Positions 43,894 to 53,097 of a DNA stretch of 64,000 bases are shown here, one piece after another. The stretch spans positions 372,001 through 436,000 of the forward strand of contig JAVKCG010000034.1 in NCBI GenBank assembly GCA_040222875.1, written 5' to 3'. A program made the translations under genes and the position numbers. Origin of the DNA: JAJCYL01 sp040222875. Its GTDB lineage: Bacteria > Bacteroidota > Bacteroidia > Cytophagales > Cyclobacteriaceae. How positions within the stretch are numbered: the stretch's first letter is position 1; the number at the start of each line of letters is the position of its first letter. Under the pieces are notes generated by a model. The model worked only from the letters and a program-made list of their open reading frames with translations, was not told the DNA's origin and searched no databases.

Positions 43894-44973
43894 GTGAGAT
43901 CAGCCCCTGTTGCCTTTATATTATTCTTCACTTCCTGCGGAATTGATCCGATTGTCGATTCTTATGAGATCATCTCCAAAAGAAACCTGGGTGAAGAATT
44001 AGGGATTGAAATCGGAAATTATGGTGGTCTGTTCGTAACAGATGACGATAAAATCATAGCTATCAATGAGCGGTTGGACGAACAGCAAAGTAGCCAACTA
44101 ACACTAATTGGCATATCAGAAAACCATCCACCTATGATCTCAGAATTATCTGTTGATGGTTTTGACATAGATTTAAACACAGGCAGCACCAAACGATTTG
44201 AGACTACATATCTCGGGCTTTCGCCTTTTTCAGCCTTCCAGAATACACTTCTTACTATTGACGGAAATCTCAACATATCTCAATCTTCTATTCCTGAGGA
44301 GGCAATTCCATATCCTCTTAATTCTGCACTCAAACACCTCACCAACAATTCACTTTATCTGGGACGGGAAAATCGGTTAATCAAGATCGATTTTAACGGT
44401 GACCGCCAGCTTGAGGTAGACCTTTCATCTGTAATTCAGGTGTTGCAAATCAAAGAAGGAGTTGATGGCTTTTTCGTGTTATTAATGGAAGGTGGATTTA
44501 CACAGTTGGCACATCTTTCAACATCAGGGGAGATACAATGGACGGTAACGCTTAATGGAATTAATAATGATGTACCAGACCTTACAAAGGCTACAGACAT
44601 TTTTGTGAGCGAGTTCAATACGGTATCTGTCATAGGTGAAAATGAGGAGGGAGGATTGATGATCGCAGTTTACGATCTCAGGGGAGAGTTCATATTCAGG
44701 CGATTTCTTGGCGACTTTTTCCTAACTCAATTTCGGGATTTTGTTTACCCCCCTGATGGCACTTTCATTATGGCATTGGCTGGAGATGAAAGAGTCGGTG
44801 ATGCTTCATTTTCGGTAATTAAACTGGACCACAGAGGAGAGTTAAGCTGGACGGGTAATTACAGGGTTGGCAGCCTGGTGAATGATTTAGAGATTGAAAA
44901 TATCAATCAGAATGATTTAGCGGTTTTAACAGAAAATGGATTTCTGTATCAACTTGAAGCAATGTTAAATTGA
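43894..44973 (+). CDS. Hypothetical lipoprotein, propeller-like
   Basis: A protein of 359 residues starting at GTG 43894, only 3 bases after the amidohydrolase stop. It has a lipobox (FFTSCGID, lipid Cys about residue 15) and then repeated beta patterns ('GGLFVTDDDKIIAI', 'LTTDG/LTIDGNLNIS', 'GGFTQLAHLSTSGEIQWTVTLNG', 'SFSVIKLDHRGELSWTGNY'), which suggest a beta-propeller of the type seen in 'T9SS-like' or PQQ-like surface proteins. No family could be named. Context ties it to the amidohydrolase and permease. Confidence 0.7.
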   Translation: MRSAPVAFILFFTSCGIDPIVDSYEIISKRNLGEELGIEIGNYGGLFVTDDDKIIAINERLDEQQSSQLTLIGISENHPPMISELSVDGFDIDLNTGSTKRFETTYLGLSPFSAFQNTLLTIDGNLNISQSSIPEEAIPYPLNSALKHLTNNSLYLGRENRLIKIDFNGDRQLEVDLSSVIQVLQIKEGVDGFFVLLMEGGFTQLAHLSTSGEIQWTVTLNGINNDVPDLTKATDIFVSEFNTVSVIGENEEGGLMIAVYDLRGEFIFRRFLGDFFLTQFRDFVYPPDGTFIMALAGDERVGDASFSVIKLDHRGELSWTGNYRVGSLVNDLEIENINQNDLAVLTENGFLYQLEAMLN

Positions 44974-45007
44974 CCCCTATATTGAAAATGAAAATCCGGT
45001 AACTACT

Positions 45008-46699
45008 ATGGACCCATTTTTACTTTTTCTACTGGCGTCAATGCCTATTCTACTTGCAGGAGTGTTGCTAGTGGGGTTCAGGATTCCGGCAAAGACATCG
45101 ATGCCAATTGCATTGCTGGCCACTGTACTCATTGATTTCTTCTTTTGGGAACAAACTCTCATTCAAATTGCTGCCTCTACCATTCAAGGATTGGTAATCA
45201 CCCTTGATATCCTTTGGATCATTTTTGGGGCAATTTTCCTGCTCAATATTTTGAAGCATTCAGGGGCATTGCTCACTATACGGCAGGGGTTTTCTGACAT
45301 AAGTGATGACCGTAGGATCCAGGTTATCATCATTGTCTGGATTTTCGGGTCGTTTATTGAAGGAGCGGCTGGTTTTGGAACGCCAGCGGCAATTGTAGCA
45401 CCGCTACTTGTAGCCCTCGGCTTTCCAGCCCTTGCAGCCGTGATGCTGGGCATGATGGTGCAAAGCACCGCAGTCACCTTTGGTGCCGCCGGCACCCCCA
45501 TTCTTGTTGGAATACGGGGCGGTCTTCAAAGCGCTGAGTTTGATGCGGCCCTTATCGATGCCAATATTTCATTTCTCGATTATATACAAGTTATCACTGT
45601 GAAAATTGCTGTGCTCCATACGCTGGTAGGCACATTTATGCCCACACTAATGGTTGCAATGATGACCCGGTTCTTTGGCGAAAACAAATCATGGAAAGAA
45701 GGTTTGGAAATTTTTCCATTTGCTTTCATTGGTGGATTGAGCTTTACTCTCCCCTATTTACTGACTGGGATTTTGTTTGGGCCGGAATTTCCTTCGCTTT
45801 TGGGCTCACTAATTGGCATGCCAATTATAGTAACCCTGGCTAGAAAAGGATGGCTGGTTCCGAAAACGCCATGGCAATTTGCTGATAAAACCAGATGGCC
45901 TGAGCATTGGTTCGGCAAACTTGATGTTTCAATAGATGAAAATCTGCAAGGGAAAATCGGCCTTTTCAGAGCCTGGCTACCTTACCTGTTGGTTGCTGGC
46001 ATTTTGGTGCTTTCCAGATTACCACAACTGCCGCTAAGAAGTTGGCTTACAACCCCAAAAATCACACTTAATAATATTTTGGGTACTGATCTCGACGCAG
46101 TCACTACCCCACTGTATTTGCCAGGCACCATACTATTGATAGTCGCGGTTCTTACAATTGCACTTCAATCGATACCTTACAAAAAAGCACAATCAGCCTT
46201 CAAAGATAGCTTTGGAATGGTATTAGGTGCTGGGTTTGTTTTGATCTTCACAATACCAATGGTAAGGATTTACATCAATTCTGGGATGAACCTGGCTGAT
46301 ATCCCATCCATGCCAATAGCCATGGCCCAATGGGTAGCTGCAACCGTTGGAAATGTCTATCCAATGTTCACGGCTGCTATAGGAGCGTTGGGGGCTTTCA
46401 TTGCAGGAAGCAATACCGTTTCTAATCTTATGTTTAGCCTATTCCAATTTGGAGTTGCTGAGCAACTTGCCATTTCTCCAGCTATGGTCATAGCACTGCA
46501 GGCGGTGGGTGCAGCTGCAGGAAACATGATCGCTATTCACAATGTAGTTGCCGCCTCTTCTACAGTGGGGCTTCTCGGTGCTGAAGGTCGGGTTTTGCGA
46601 ATGACCATAATCCCAACCCTCTACTACTTAATCGTTGTGGGTATACTTGGGCTGATTGCGATATCCCTTTTGGATATCAGCGACCCATTGTTCAATTAA
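45008..46699 (+). CDS. lctP: L-lactate permease, LctP family
   Basis: A protein of 563 residues with about 13 TM helices and the family motifs 'FGSFIEGAAGFGTPAAIVAPLLVALGFPALAAV', 'MVQSTAVTFGAAGTPILVG' and C-terminal 'GAFIAGSNTVSNLMF'. LctP proteins import L-lactate, D-lactate and glycolate with protons. It is last in the XdhC run, 34 bases after the lipoprotein gene, and abuts the convergent isomerase gene with no spacer. An FMN-dependent lactate dehydrogenase-type gene lies at the right end of the window. Confidence 0.93.
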   Translation: MDPFLLFLLASMPILLAGVLLVGFRIPAKTSMPIALLATVLIDFFFWEQTLIQIAASTIQGLVITLDILWIIFGAIFLLNILKHSGALLTIRQGFSDISDDRRIQVIIIVWIFGSFIEGAAGFGTPAAIVAPLLVALGFPALAAVMLGMMVQSTAVTFGAAGTPILVGIRGGLQSAEFDAALIDANISFLDYIQVITVKIAVLHTLVGTFMPTLMVAMMTRFFGENKSWKEGLEIFPFAFIGGLSFTLPYLLTGILFGPEFPSLLGSLIGMPIIVTLARKGWLVPKTPWQFADKTRWPEHWFGKLDVSIDENLQGKIGLFRAWLPYLLVAGILVLSRLPQLPLRSWLTTPKITLNNILGTDLDAVTTPLYLPGTILLIVAVLTIALQSIPYKKAQSAFKDSFGMVLGAGFVLIFTIPMVRIYINSGMNLADIPSMPIAMAQWVAATVGNVYPMFTAAIGALGAFIAGSNTVSNLMFSLFQFGVAEQLAISPAMVIALQAVGAAAGNMIAIHNVVAASSTVGLLGAEGRVLRMTIIPTLYYLIVVGILGLIAISLLDISDPLFN

Positions 46700-47650
46700 T
46701 TAGTCAGCAAAAAACTGCTTGAGGTAATTTCGGCTGGTGAGGATTGCGTTATGAATATCAGCTTCTGATTTTTCAAAGGCCTTGTCCTCAACTTCGATAC
46801 ATGCTGGGCCTCGATAACCAACTGAAGTCAGTGCTGAGAAAAAATCCCTCCAACGTACATCACCCAAACCTGGAATCTTGGGCGAATGGTACTCCAGAGG
46901 ATGAGCCATTATCCCGACATTGTTCAGTTTGTCACGGTAAACTTTTACATCCTTCAGGTGAATGTGATGGAGCTTCTCCTTATAGTCATATATCGGCTGA
47001 ATTTCATCCATTTGCATCCAAACCAAATGAGATGGATCATAGTTTAATCCGAAATTGTCACTTGGAATGGCCTCGAACATTTGATCCCAAATAGCGGGGG
47101 AAATCGCCAGGTTCTTACCACCAGGCCATTCATCCCCAGTAAAATACATGGGGCAGTTTTCGATACCGATTTTGATATTATGCTTTTCTGCCAAAGCTAT
47201 AATCTCAGGCCAAACCTCCTTAAACCTGCCCAGATTGTAGGAGACGCTTTTTGTGTGATCACGGCCAATGAAGGTATTAACAACGGGAATTTCAAGCTTG
47301 GCTGCAGCAGCAATCAAGTTTTTGATATGTAATATGGCCGTTTCAGCCAGCTCATTATCTGCATCTAACGGATTTGGATAGTATCCCAAACCTGAAATGT
47401 ATATGCCATTTTGATTAAGGCAAACCCTGGTTTTGTTTACCTCGTCGTTATCAAGATTAGCAATATCAATGTGGGTTACCCCAGCATAGCGTCTTTCAGC
47501 AAGGCCCTTAGGCCAGCACATTATTTCAACGCACTTGAAACCATTCTTTGACGCAAAACCGATGACTTCTTCAAATGAATTATCGGCTAAAATGGCACTT
47601 ACAAAACCTAAATCGATCATGCTTGTTTGTGATTTTGGACTGACCTGCAA
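46700..47650 (-). CDS. Sugar phosphate isomerase/epimerase-family TIM barrel
   Basis: A protein of 316 residues of the xylose-isomerase-like AP endonuclease-2 fold: 'GFKCVEIMCWPKG', 'NIKIGIENCPMYF' with a metal-binding Glu, 'FGLNYDPSHLVWMQMD' with Asp-His, 'LHHIHLKDVKVY' with His, and 'GPACIEVEDKAFE' with Glu. These are the usual four metal ligands. Substrate unknown; relatives are inositol, hydroxypyruvate or 3-keto-sugar isomerases. The true start may be codon 11 (MIDLGFVSAIL, 47620), since the first ten residues are not conserved in type. Confidence 0.88.
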   Translation of the reverse strand: MQVSPKSQTSMIDLGFVSAILADNSFEEVIGFASKNGFKCVEIMCWPKGLAERRYAGVTHIDIANLDNDEVNKTRVCLNQNGIYISGLGYYPNPLDADNELAETAILHIKNLIAAAAKLEIPVVNTFIGRDHTKSVSYNLGRFKEVWPEIIALAEKHNIKIGIENCPMYFTGDEWPGGKNLAISPAIWDQMFEAIPSDNFGLNYDPSHLVWMQMDEIQPIYDYKEKLHHIHLKDVKVYRDKLNNVGIMAHPLEYHSPKIPGLGDVRWRDFFSALTSVGYRGPACIEVEDKAFEKSEADIHNAILTSRNYLKQFFAD

Positions 47651-47669
47651 AATAGAAATTTGACAACCC

Positions 47670-50600
47670 TTAGAAAAGTGCAGTGACCTGCATTCTTCCT
47701 GTATGAATCACCCTTTGATCAGCGGATTTTCTGCCTTCATAGGTCATATTTATTCTCAATCCATTGGCCAATTTACGCTGCAGGTTGATATTCCATGTTG
47801 CATTTCTGCCGGAACGAAGTGCATTTAAAAGTTCATACCCCAACGCGGAGTTCTCATCCCCTTCAAAGTCATTATTAATAAAACGAAATGTGGCATTCAG
47901 GCTACTCGAAGCTGCTTTAGCTAATCTCAGTTCCAAATTGTATTCACTGGTTTTGACGCCCTCTCCACTATTTTCCAGAATAATATTGTTTCGATCGGTG
48001 TAAGAATAACCTGCCTTCAACCTAAAATTATTTGATGGTTGCCAGGCTATTTCAGGTGTCATTTTTTTGGTGTTAATGATGAAGTTCCGGCCAGTCAAGA
48101 AATCAGAGAAATTGGCTTTTTCACCTTGAACCAGGCCGAGGTGAAAATTATAATTTCTATTTAGATTGTAACGGATATTCAAAGTGTACTCATCATTACT
48201 TCTTGACTCAATACCGTTTGTTAACAATTGCTTACTATCGGTCATATTAATACCAAAATCCATCGCATATCCGGGATTGGCCCTGTTGAAAAAAAAGGTG
48301 CTGCGTACTGCCTGCCGCACCGAAACAAGATCTTCATCATTGATATCAGTTGAAAATGGGAGAAACCTGGCACCTATATCGTCATCTGTAATTTTCTTAT
48401 TCAGATTGACCGAACTAACATTGGAAATTTTAGAGATTAACGCTTTCAATCCGCCATCTTCTCTCCATTGACGGGGCATTACAGCACTGAATCTGTAGTT
48501 GAATATATTGCTGAAAGCGTTGATGAATTCATCTGTTGGTACCCAAATTTTTACATAATTTCTTTCATCAAAATTGATGGCTTCAAAAAATTCACTTAAA
48601 TCTTGTTCACCATCGTCATTGAGATCCCGCCAGGTATGGGTACCCTCACCAGTATTTACCTGTAAATAAATGAATTCACGTTTTAGCTCCCTGCTGTTGT
48701 TGGTGGCATAGGTTAGCTCAGATTTTATATGCCGATCAAGGAAACTGCCCCGCCAATCAAGTCGGCCCATTATCGTCTCCTCATTCCTATCCTGATCTGC
48801 TTCTGGTCTTAAATTTTCAAGGTTTCTGTAGGTGAAATTAACGTTTAAATAATGATCATCGCCAATGGTTGTATTGATTACAGCATTTGCTGTTTGCGAC
48901 CTGTTGTTGTCTACCAGATCACCTTCAAATGGCGTTTTATCTTCCCTGATTGCATAGTTAATGTTGAACCCCGTACTCAAGCTATCCCCGCTTCTTACAA
49001 ACATTTTGTGCTCAGAATAATTCATCAGGGTTGAAAAAATGGAATCATTGGCTGTTGTAAAAACACTGTTTCTATCTGTTGTGTACTGATAACCTGGTTC
49101 AATTGCATTCATTTTTAAATAAGCCTCCCCAACCCATCTACGCCATTCTGACTGTTGAAAGCCCTGATCATTATCTAATAGAAAAAGTTGGGAGCTAAGC
49201 TGCAGCAAACTCAAGGATTTTGACACTTCCAGGCGGTGTTGCAGTCCATCCACCTGATTACCTCGTTTTCTCCCAGATAGGTGATAATTGAGTTGATTTA
49301 AGTCATTTCTTTTTAATTTAACAGAAGCATTGTACATGTTCTCTGTCGCTGGCTCTTCAATAGATGTCGGGGCACTCCAATCCCGATTGAATTCGATGTA
49401 TCTAAATCGGTCTATACCAGCGAAATGGCGGCTATCAAACTCATAATCAAAAGCACCCGAAAGTTTGTAGTTTGGCAAAAAACCCAGATCAACTGGTTTT
49501 TTTTCATACCCGGTTTTTAAGGCGTAACCACTGTTATCATCATTATTCAAATCAGAAAACAAATTGATATCCTGATTTGAAAACGCCAGCTCTGAAAATA
49601 TTCTGTCGGTTTTTGAAATATTCAGGCCACCACCAAAAGTCATCATCTGCTTCATTGATGGCGGTGTAATTTGGGTCACAGGGGCATGAGTACCCTGAGG
49701 TTGGCCATTTTGTGGGCTCACCCATCGATAAACCCTGCCATTGGTATTGGTATTCAGCAATTCATAATCACCATTACCAAGTCCAACTTCGCTAAATGAG
49801 ACAACAAATTTCGCATTCTGAGGATCATTGGATGTTACGAATATGCTGGCCGTGGCTCCGTCAATATCGATTGTATCACGGCGTTCATACATGACAAGGT
49901 TTTCGTTGAACGCCGCACTATCTGCACCGGAGATTACGGCCTGATCCAGGTTGTCACCTACATCACTAAGCAATTGCTTATCAGCATTAGAGAGGTCAAA
50001 AGCCAATGGTCGGTTTCGATTATCCTTCTCCTGATAAAAATTGAAATGAAAATCTGCCTTGTCAGATTCCAGGTAATGGCTGGTTTTAAGAATTGACCTG
50101 TTGTAATTACGATCTGAGTATTCAAAATCAACCCTGATTCGGGTAAATCGCGTAATAACGATATTGTTGTTAAAAGTCAATTCACCAAGATTATAATCGA
50201 TTACATAGTCATGGTTGAAGCCTCTTTTGAGCAAGCGGCCATCAACATAAACTTTTTCTGAGTTGGCAATAACAATGATGAAGCGCTCACCATCTGGCCC
50301 TCTTAATTTGTAAGGCCCAGTAATACCTTCAATGGCCTCTATTTGGGTGGATGCAAACTTCCCTTTCGCTACTGAAACGCCAATGGTACTCTCTGCCTGC
50401 CAATCATCTCCCATGGTGTAGTTTACCACTGCATCACCGCCCTGCACATTCTTATAATATCTTAAAAACTGCGAATCTTTGTTTTTCAATACAACATCAC
50501 CTGCTGTGAGGCTAAAATCATTGTTGTATAGCTGGATGTAAACGTTATCAAAATCCTGTAATTGCTGCGTATTGCCCTCTGGCTGAAAGGGAATATTCTG

Positions 50601-51113
50601 ATCAGTAATTGCAGCCCTGATATTCAAATCTTCGGTTAATTTTCCCTCCATCTGCAGGTTTAAGGAAGAATTAACGAAGACATCCTGATTGTTGCCAAAA
50701 CTGACACCCCGACTGATACTGCCGGTTTTTTGGATACCGTCAGCAGTGAATATTTCCTCTCGGTGAGGTGGCAAACCATCATGTAGAACAAGTGCCGGAG
50801 TGGCAATTGTGGAATCATACTCATTGTATGAATGTGTTGCTATAGGTTCGCTAAAGCTAAAAGGGAATGTGCGGTAGCATATTTGAACAGAATCGGCATC
50901 GTCAACATTTTCAATTATGATCTCACTAGTCAGGATGTCGTAATTAAAATTAACCTCACTGGAAAATTCAAAAGTAGAGGGGTCACTTGACAATGAATCT
51001 AACCGTAGCGGTACATCAAATTCATTAATCCATTGGCATTGTAAGTTTGTTTGCGCCATCGTTAGCGCAGCAGATAATGTAAACAATATGGTGGCAAGCA
51101 CTTTTGGGTGCAT
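47670..51113 (-). CDS. Very large outer-membrane beta-barrel protein, function unknown
   Basis: A protein of 1147 residues with a signal peptide (MHPKVLATILFTLSAALTMAQ). After a 150-residue N-terminal region comes 'KTGSISRGVSFGNNQDVFVNSSLNLQMEGKL', then a conserved block 'GPDGERFIIVIANSEKVYVDGRLLKRGFNHDYVIDYN'-like (about residues 270-330) and amphipathic strands up to the C-terminal 'GRMQVTALF' with terminal Phe, as in outer-membrane barrels. No plug or TonB box is seen. Similar giant barrels are common single genes in Cytophagales; role unknown. It is monocistronic. Confidence 0.8.
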   Translation of the reverse strand: MHPKVLATILFTLSAALTMAQTNLQCQWINEFDVPLRLDSLSSDPSTFEFSSEVNFNYDILTSEIIIENVDDADSVQICYRTFPFSFSEPIATHSYNEYDSTIATPALVLHDGLPPHREEIFTADGIQKTGSISRGVSFGNNQDVFVNSSLNLQMEGKLTEDLNIRAAITDQNIPFQPEGNTQQLQDFDNVYIQLYNNDFSLTAGDVVLKNKDSQFLRYYKNVQGGDAVVNYTMGDDWQAESTIGVSVAKGKFASTQIEAIEGITGPYKLRGPDGERFIIVIANSEKVYVDGRLLKRGFNHDYVIDYNLGELTFNNNIVITRFTRIRVDFEYSDRNYNRSILKTSHYLESDKADFHFNFYQEKDNRNRPLAFDLSNADKQLLSDVGDNLDQAVISGADSAAFNENLVMYERRDTIDIDGATASIFVTSNDPQNAKFVVSFSEVGLGNGDYELLNTNTNGRVYRWVSPQNGQPQGTHAPVTQITPPSMKQMMTFGGGLNISKTDRIFSELAFSNQDINLFSDLNNDDNSGYALKTGYEKKPVDLGFLPNYKLSGAFDYEFDSRHFAGIDRFRYIEFNRDWSAPTSIEEPATENMYNASVKLKRNDLNQLNYHLSGRKRGNQVDGLQHRLEVSKSLSLLQLSSQLFLLDNDQGFQQSEWRRWVGEAYLKMNAIEPGYQYTTDRNSVFTTANDSIFSTLMNYSEHKMFVRSGDSLSTGFNINYAIREDKTPFEGDLVDNNRSQTANAVINTTIGDDHYLNVNFTYRNLENLRPEADQDRNEETIMGRLDWRGSFLDRHIKSELTYATNNSRELKREFIYLQVNTGEGTHTWRDLNDDGEQDLSEFFEAINFDERNYVKIWVPTDEFINAFSNIFNYRFSAVMPRQWREDGGLKALISKISNVSSVNLNKKITDDDIGARFLPFSTDINDEDLVSVRQAVRSTFFFNRANPGYAMDFGINMTDSKQLLTNGIESRSNDEYTLNIRYNLNRNYNFHLGLVQGEKANFSDFLTGRNFIINTKKMTPEIAWQPSNNFRLKAGYSYTDRNNIILENSGEGVKTSEYNLELRLAKAASSSLNATFRFINNDFEGDENSALGYELLNALRSGRNATWNINLQRKLANGLRINMTYEGRKSADQRVIHTGRMQVTALF

Positions 51114-51415
51114 AATCAGGCCTCACTAAATCAACATTAGAATGGGAAGGCTTGGTTATTCAAATTAACACAAAAGATGGGGTTTATTGTTTATAAATTC
51201 ACCATTTGAGGTGCTCTGTTGTCAGAATAAGGACTTTCTGGCTGAGGAACAATGATTTGAACAAAGAGGGAGACTACAAAAGTCTTTGAGACTTTTGTAG
51301 TCTGAAAAAAATCCATCTCAATCCCGATCAGCATCCCATCTAAAGAATAATGTTAAACCCAATTTGACACTTCAGTAGCCTTCCAATAATAATCCTTTCA
51401 TAATTTTATAACAGA
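51114..51415. other. Intergenic region with REP copy 3
   Basis: A stretch of 302 bases between the divergent barrel gene and the 5'-nucleotidase C-domain gene. Apart from the REP palindrome at 51271-51303, nothing was recognised. Confidence 0.6.
51271..51303. repeat. REP palindrome (copy 3, distant from the RAYT gene)
   Basis: AGACTACAAAAGTCT (51271-51285), loop TTG, AGACTTTTGTAGTCT (51289-51303): identical in all 33 bases to copy 2, 16.7 kb away. The flanks differ (GAGGG before, GAAAA after), so the mobile unit appears limited to the palindrome. Confidence 0.9.
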
Positions 51416-52177
51416 ATGGCATTTCGATCTTCTTTTCGATTCTTTCTTCTGGCCTCAACCCTGGTTGGCTGTAGCCCCAGAGTTATTAGTGAAGCTGTGC
51501 TGGATGAGCCCTACTATCCAGTGGATTCATTGGTTCAACCTAATGCTGAAGCTCTCACTACCATCAGCCCTTACAAAAATCAGCTGGGTGAAGAAATGAA
51601 AACGGCAATTGGCACTGCTGCCCATGCCATAACCAACGATCCAGGAAGGGGTGAGTCGGCATTGGGGAACCTCGCCGCAGACCTCATCCTTACAAAATCA
51701 AGGGAGCGGTATGACGAAGTAGATTTATCAGTGATAAATGCTCATGGGGGCTTGCGAGTGCCCATTAACAAAGGTCCTATCTTGGTTGAGAACATTTATG
51801 AGGTGATGCCTTTTGACAATACCATTTATATCTATTCGTTGAGCGGTCCGCTTACCCTCAAACTGTTCGATCATTGTGCAGGAACCCTACGAAATGTTAT
51901 TGGTGGGGCCAGCTTTAAAATAGAAGGCTCTAAAGCAATCGACATTGTGATAGGCAATGAACCATTTGACAATAGCAAAAGCTATGTTCTTGCCATTTCT
52001 GATTATCTCGCAAGTGGTGGCAATGGTTTCGGTTTTGTGGGTGATCAAGGGGAATTTTTAAAAGACATTAACTATCTGCAAAGGGACATGATCATTGATT
52101 TTATCAAGGATCTGACAAAGGAGGGCGTTGAGATTAGTTCGGAAATTGATGGAAGAATGAAAAGACTTGATGAATGA
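51416..52177 (+). CDS. 5'-nucleotidase C-terminal-domain lipoprotein
   Basis: A protein of 253 residues with a lipobox (STLVGCSP, lipid Cys about residue 19) and the C-terminal substrate-binding domain of the UshA family: 'GESALGNLAADLILT', 'VINAHGGLRVPINKGPILVENIYEVMPFDNTI', 'SYVLAISDYLASGGNGF'. The G-N-L-x-A-D, N-x-GG-x-R and YEVMPFDN motifs bind the nucleoside. It lacks the metallophosphatase domain, which is encoded by the next gene, overlapping by 4 bases (ATGA). Together they would make one periplasmic 5'-nucleotidase. Confidence 0.9.
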   Translation: MAFRSSFRFFLLASTLVGCSPRVISEAVLDEPYYPVDSLVQPNAEALTTISPYKNQLGEEMKTAIGTAAHAITNDPGRGESALGNLAADLILTKSRERYDEVDLSVINAHGGLRVPINKGPILVENIYEVMPFDNTIYIYSLSGPLTLKLFDHCAGTLRNVIGGASFKIEGSKAIDIVIGNEPFDNSKSYVLAISDYLASGGNGFGFVGDQGEFLKDINYLQRDMIIDFIKDLTKEGVEISSEIDGRMKRLDE

Positions 52178-53067
52178 AGAGACGGCTATTTCTTAAACAT
52201 TCCTTAATTACAACTTTGAGTGCAGCAATGGCTCCACCAGCACTGTTTGGTGCAGCAAATAAAGCGAATAGGTTTACCATTCTTCATACAAACGATATGC
52301 ATTCCCGTGTGGAGCCCTTTCCACTTAATGATGGTCGTTTTCCAGGCATGGGTGGAATGGCCAAAAGGGCCAGCCTAATTAACCAATTTAGAAAGTCAAC
52401 TGAAAATATATTGTTACTGGATTCCGGAGATATATTTCAGGGCACTCCATACTTCAATTTTTTTGGTGGTGAGGTAGAGTTCAAGTTGATGAGCCAAATG
52501 GGTTATGACGCAGCTACTATCGGTAACCATGATTTCGATGCCGGGTTAGAGGGACTTAATAAACAGCTTCCCCACGCCACTTTTCAATTTATTAGTGCAA
52601 ATTATGATTTCTCAAAAACCATAATGAATGATGCGGTGGTTCCCTATAAAATTTTTAAAAAGGGCAAGATTAAAGTTGGGGTTTTTGGCCTGGGGGTTCA
52701 ACTTGAAAACCTGGTGAGCAAGGAGCTCTATGGAGATACGAAATACTTCGATCCGGTTGGGGTAACTACCGAAATGGTCTCTGAGCTAGAGCCAAAATGT
52801 GACCTCATTATTTGTCTTTCACACCTTGGCTACAAATATGAGTCTTCTAAAATTTCTGATATCAGCCTTGCCGAACAAGTAAATGGCATTGACATCATCT
52901 TAGGCGGACACTCACACACATTTCTTGACGAACCTACCCTTATTAAGAATGGGGAAGGTCATCAAACCATTATCAACCAGGTAGGTTTTGGAGGTATCAG
53001 ATTAGGTAAAATTGAGTTTTCGTTTGAAAAAGGGAAAAGAGTGGTTGGAGGGTACGACATGGTTTGA
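52174..53067 (+). CDS. Metallophosphatase domain of a split 5'-nucleotidase, Tat-exported
   Basis: A protein of 297 residues. The N-terminus 'MKRRLFLKHSLITTLSAAM' has a twin-arginine motif (RRLFLK). The calcineurin-like core has all metal motifs: 'LHTNDMHSR', 'LLDSGDIFQGT', 'IGNHDFDAG', 'ICLSHLGY' and 'LGGHSHT'. This is the UshA N-terminal catalytic domain alone. Its partner C-domain is the preceding gene. The Tat signal suggests metal loading before export, whereas the partner goes through Sec as a lipoprotein. Confidence 0.9.
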   Translation: MKRRLFLKHSLITTLSAAMAPPALFGAANKANRFTILHTNDMHSRVEPFPLNDGRFPGMGGMAKRASLINQFRKSTENILLLDSGDIFQGTPYFNFFGGEVEFKLMSQMGYDAATIGNHDFDAGLEGLNKQLPHATFQFISANYDFSKTIMNDAVVPYKIFKKGKIKVGVFGLGVQLENLVSKELYGDTKYFDPVGVTTEMVSELEPKCDLIICLSHLGYKYESSKISDISLAEQVNGIDIILGGHSHTFLDEPTLIKNGEGHQTIINQVGFGGIRLGKIEFSFEKGKRVVGGYDMV

Positions 53068-53097
53068 TATTTAATTATCAACAGCAAGATATTTGTA

